Shown here piece after piece: positions 63,708 to 64,000 of a DNA stretch of 64,000 nt (position 1 is the stretch's first letter; each line of letters opens with the position of its first letter). This DNA comes from Streptomyces sp. 11x1. GTDB lineage: Bacteria; Actinomycetota; Actinomycetes; Streptomycetales; Streptomycetaceae. The position numbers and the translations under genes are program-made. The notes below the pieces were generated by a model that was not told the origin of the DNA, did not search any database, and saw nothing but the letters and a program-made list of their open reading frames with translations. The DNA is taken from positions 8,953,001-9,017,000 of the forward strand of contig NZ_CP122458.1 of NCBI RefSeq assembly GCF_032598905.1, given 5' to 3'.

Positions 63708-64000
63708 ATGCGTGTCGTCATAGTGACCGAGTCCTTTCCCCCCGATGTGAACGGCGTGGCCCACTGCGCCCTGCAGACCGCGCGGCACCTCGTCGCGCGG
63801 GGGCACGCCCCGCTCGTCGTGGCCCCGGCCACCGCCCAGGGAGCCGAAGCCGATCTCCAGGCGCCGTGCCCGGTCGTCCGCGTCCCCTCCCTCCCGCTCC
63901 CGGGCTACCCCCAGGTCCGCGTCGCCCTGCCCAGCCGCCGGGTCGCCGCGGCGATCGTCGAACACCGGGCCGACATCGTCCACCTGGCCAGCCCCTTCGT
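63708..64000 (+). CDS. GT4-family glycosyltransferase, 3'-truncated
   Basis: The first 97 residues only. The opening RVVIVTESFPPDVNGVA and VALPSRRVAAAIVEHRADIVHLASP are those of GT-B mannosyltransferases of the MgtA/PimB type, acting on GDP-mannose and a lipid or polyprenol acceptor. It starts at ATG 63708 and runs off the right edge. Confidence 0.85.
   Translation, partial: MRVVIVTESFPPDVNGVAHCALQTARHLVARGHAPLVVAPATAQGAEADLQAPCPVVRVPSLPLPGYPQVRVALPSRRVAAAIVEHRADIVHLASPF

Overview
The window is a high-GC chromosomal segment with strong G/C third-position bias, frequent GTG starts, long antisense open frames and purine-rich ribosome binding sites. Together with the gene content (rbpA-fxsA-ppm, fmt-rsmB-rpe, an SCO1431-type small membrane protein, a chitinase with the actinomycete direct-repeat promoter), this points to a Streptomyces chromosome, mostly conserved core, with a few inserted or remodelled spots. 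No function was tested; product names come from motifs visible in the translated sequence and remembered family features.

Layout. 1-9.2 kb: the 3' part of priA, an HTH protein, fmt, rsmB, an MMPL/RND transporter, rpe and a SorC-type sugar regulator. 9.5-13.2 kb: guaB1, a TnpB-only IS200/IS605-type element with intact RuvC residues and a recognisable right end (probable omega-RNA), inserted just upstream of an Lrp-family gene. 13.2-19.8 kb: a GntR/UTRA regulator facing a palindromic operator and an ABC-import operon (lipoprotein, two permeases, ATPase) ending in an unusual HAD phosphatase-EEP phosphodiesterase fusion. 19.9-24 kb: an MFS carrier and a davA/davB-like pair (amidase plus L-lysine 2-monooxygenase type flavoenzyme). 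24.2-29.3 kb: a DUF5995 protein, a membrane-anchored GH6 protein, a YbjJ-like MFS carrier and a divergent ROK regulator with a palindrome between them.

29.4-31.7 kb is remodelled: an NmrA-type gene broken by a 5-bp repeat slip, an orphan chitinase-type promoter, and an IS630-family element using an A7 frameshift site. 31.8-36.9 kb: an FMN riboswitch followed by ribE-ribM-ribBA-ribH, then hisE-hisG and a small PH-like membrane protein. 37.1-44.7 kb: two CNNM/CorC-type membrane proteins, a long nested inverted repeat, an EccA-like AAA ATPase, a uridine-kinase-like protein, a Tat-exported C39-like protein and an SCO1431-type peptide. 44.8-51.8 kb: TetR regulator, GH18 chitinase, acyl-CoA dehydrogenase, two poorly known small proteins, an Lrp regulator, a heptanucleotide repeat and an amidohydrolase. 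52.4-64 kb: ppm, fxsA, rbpA with a sigma-R promoter, an Atg22-like MFS carrier, a GDPD, a YczE/MocR divergent pair, an FtsK-like membrane ATPase with a 64-residue membrane partner, an ankyrin protein, a HEAT-like protein and the start of a GT4 glycosyltransferase.

The best candidates for something under-described are the GntR-controlled importer with the HAD-EEP fusion, the TnpB element with its guide pointing into the lrp upstream region, the davAB pair behind helically phased repeats, the orphan chitinase promoter beside the IS630 element, and the FtsK-like ATPase plus small membrane protein pair.
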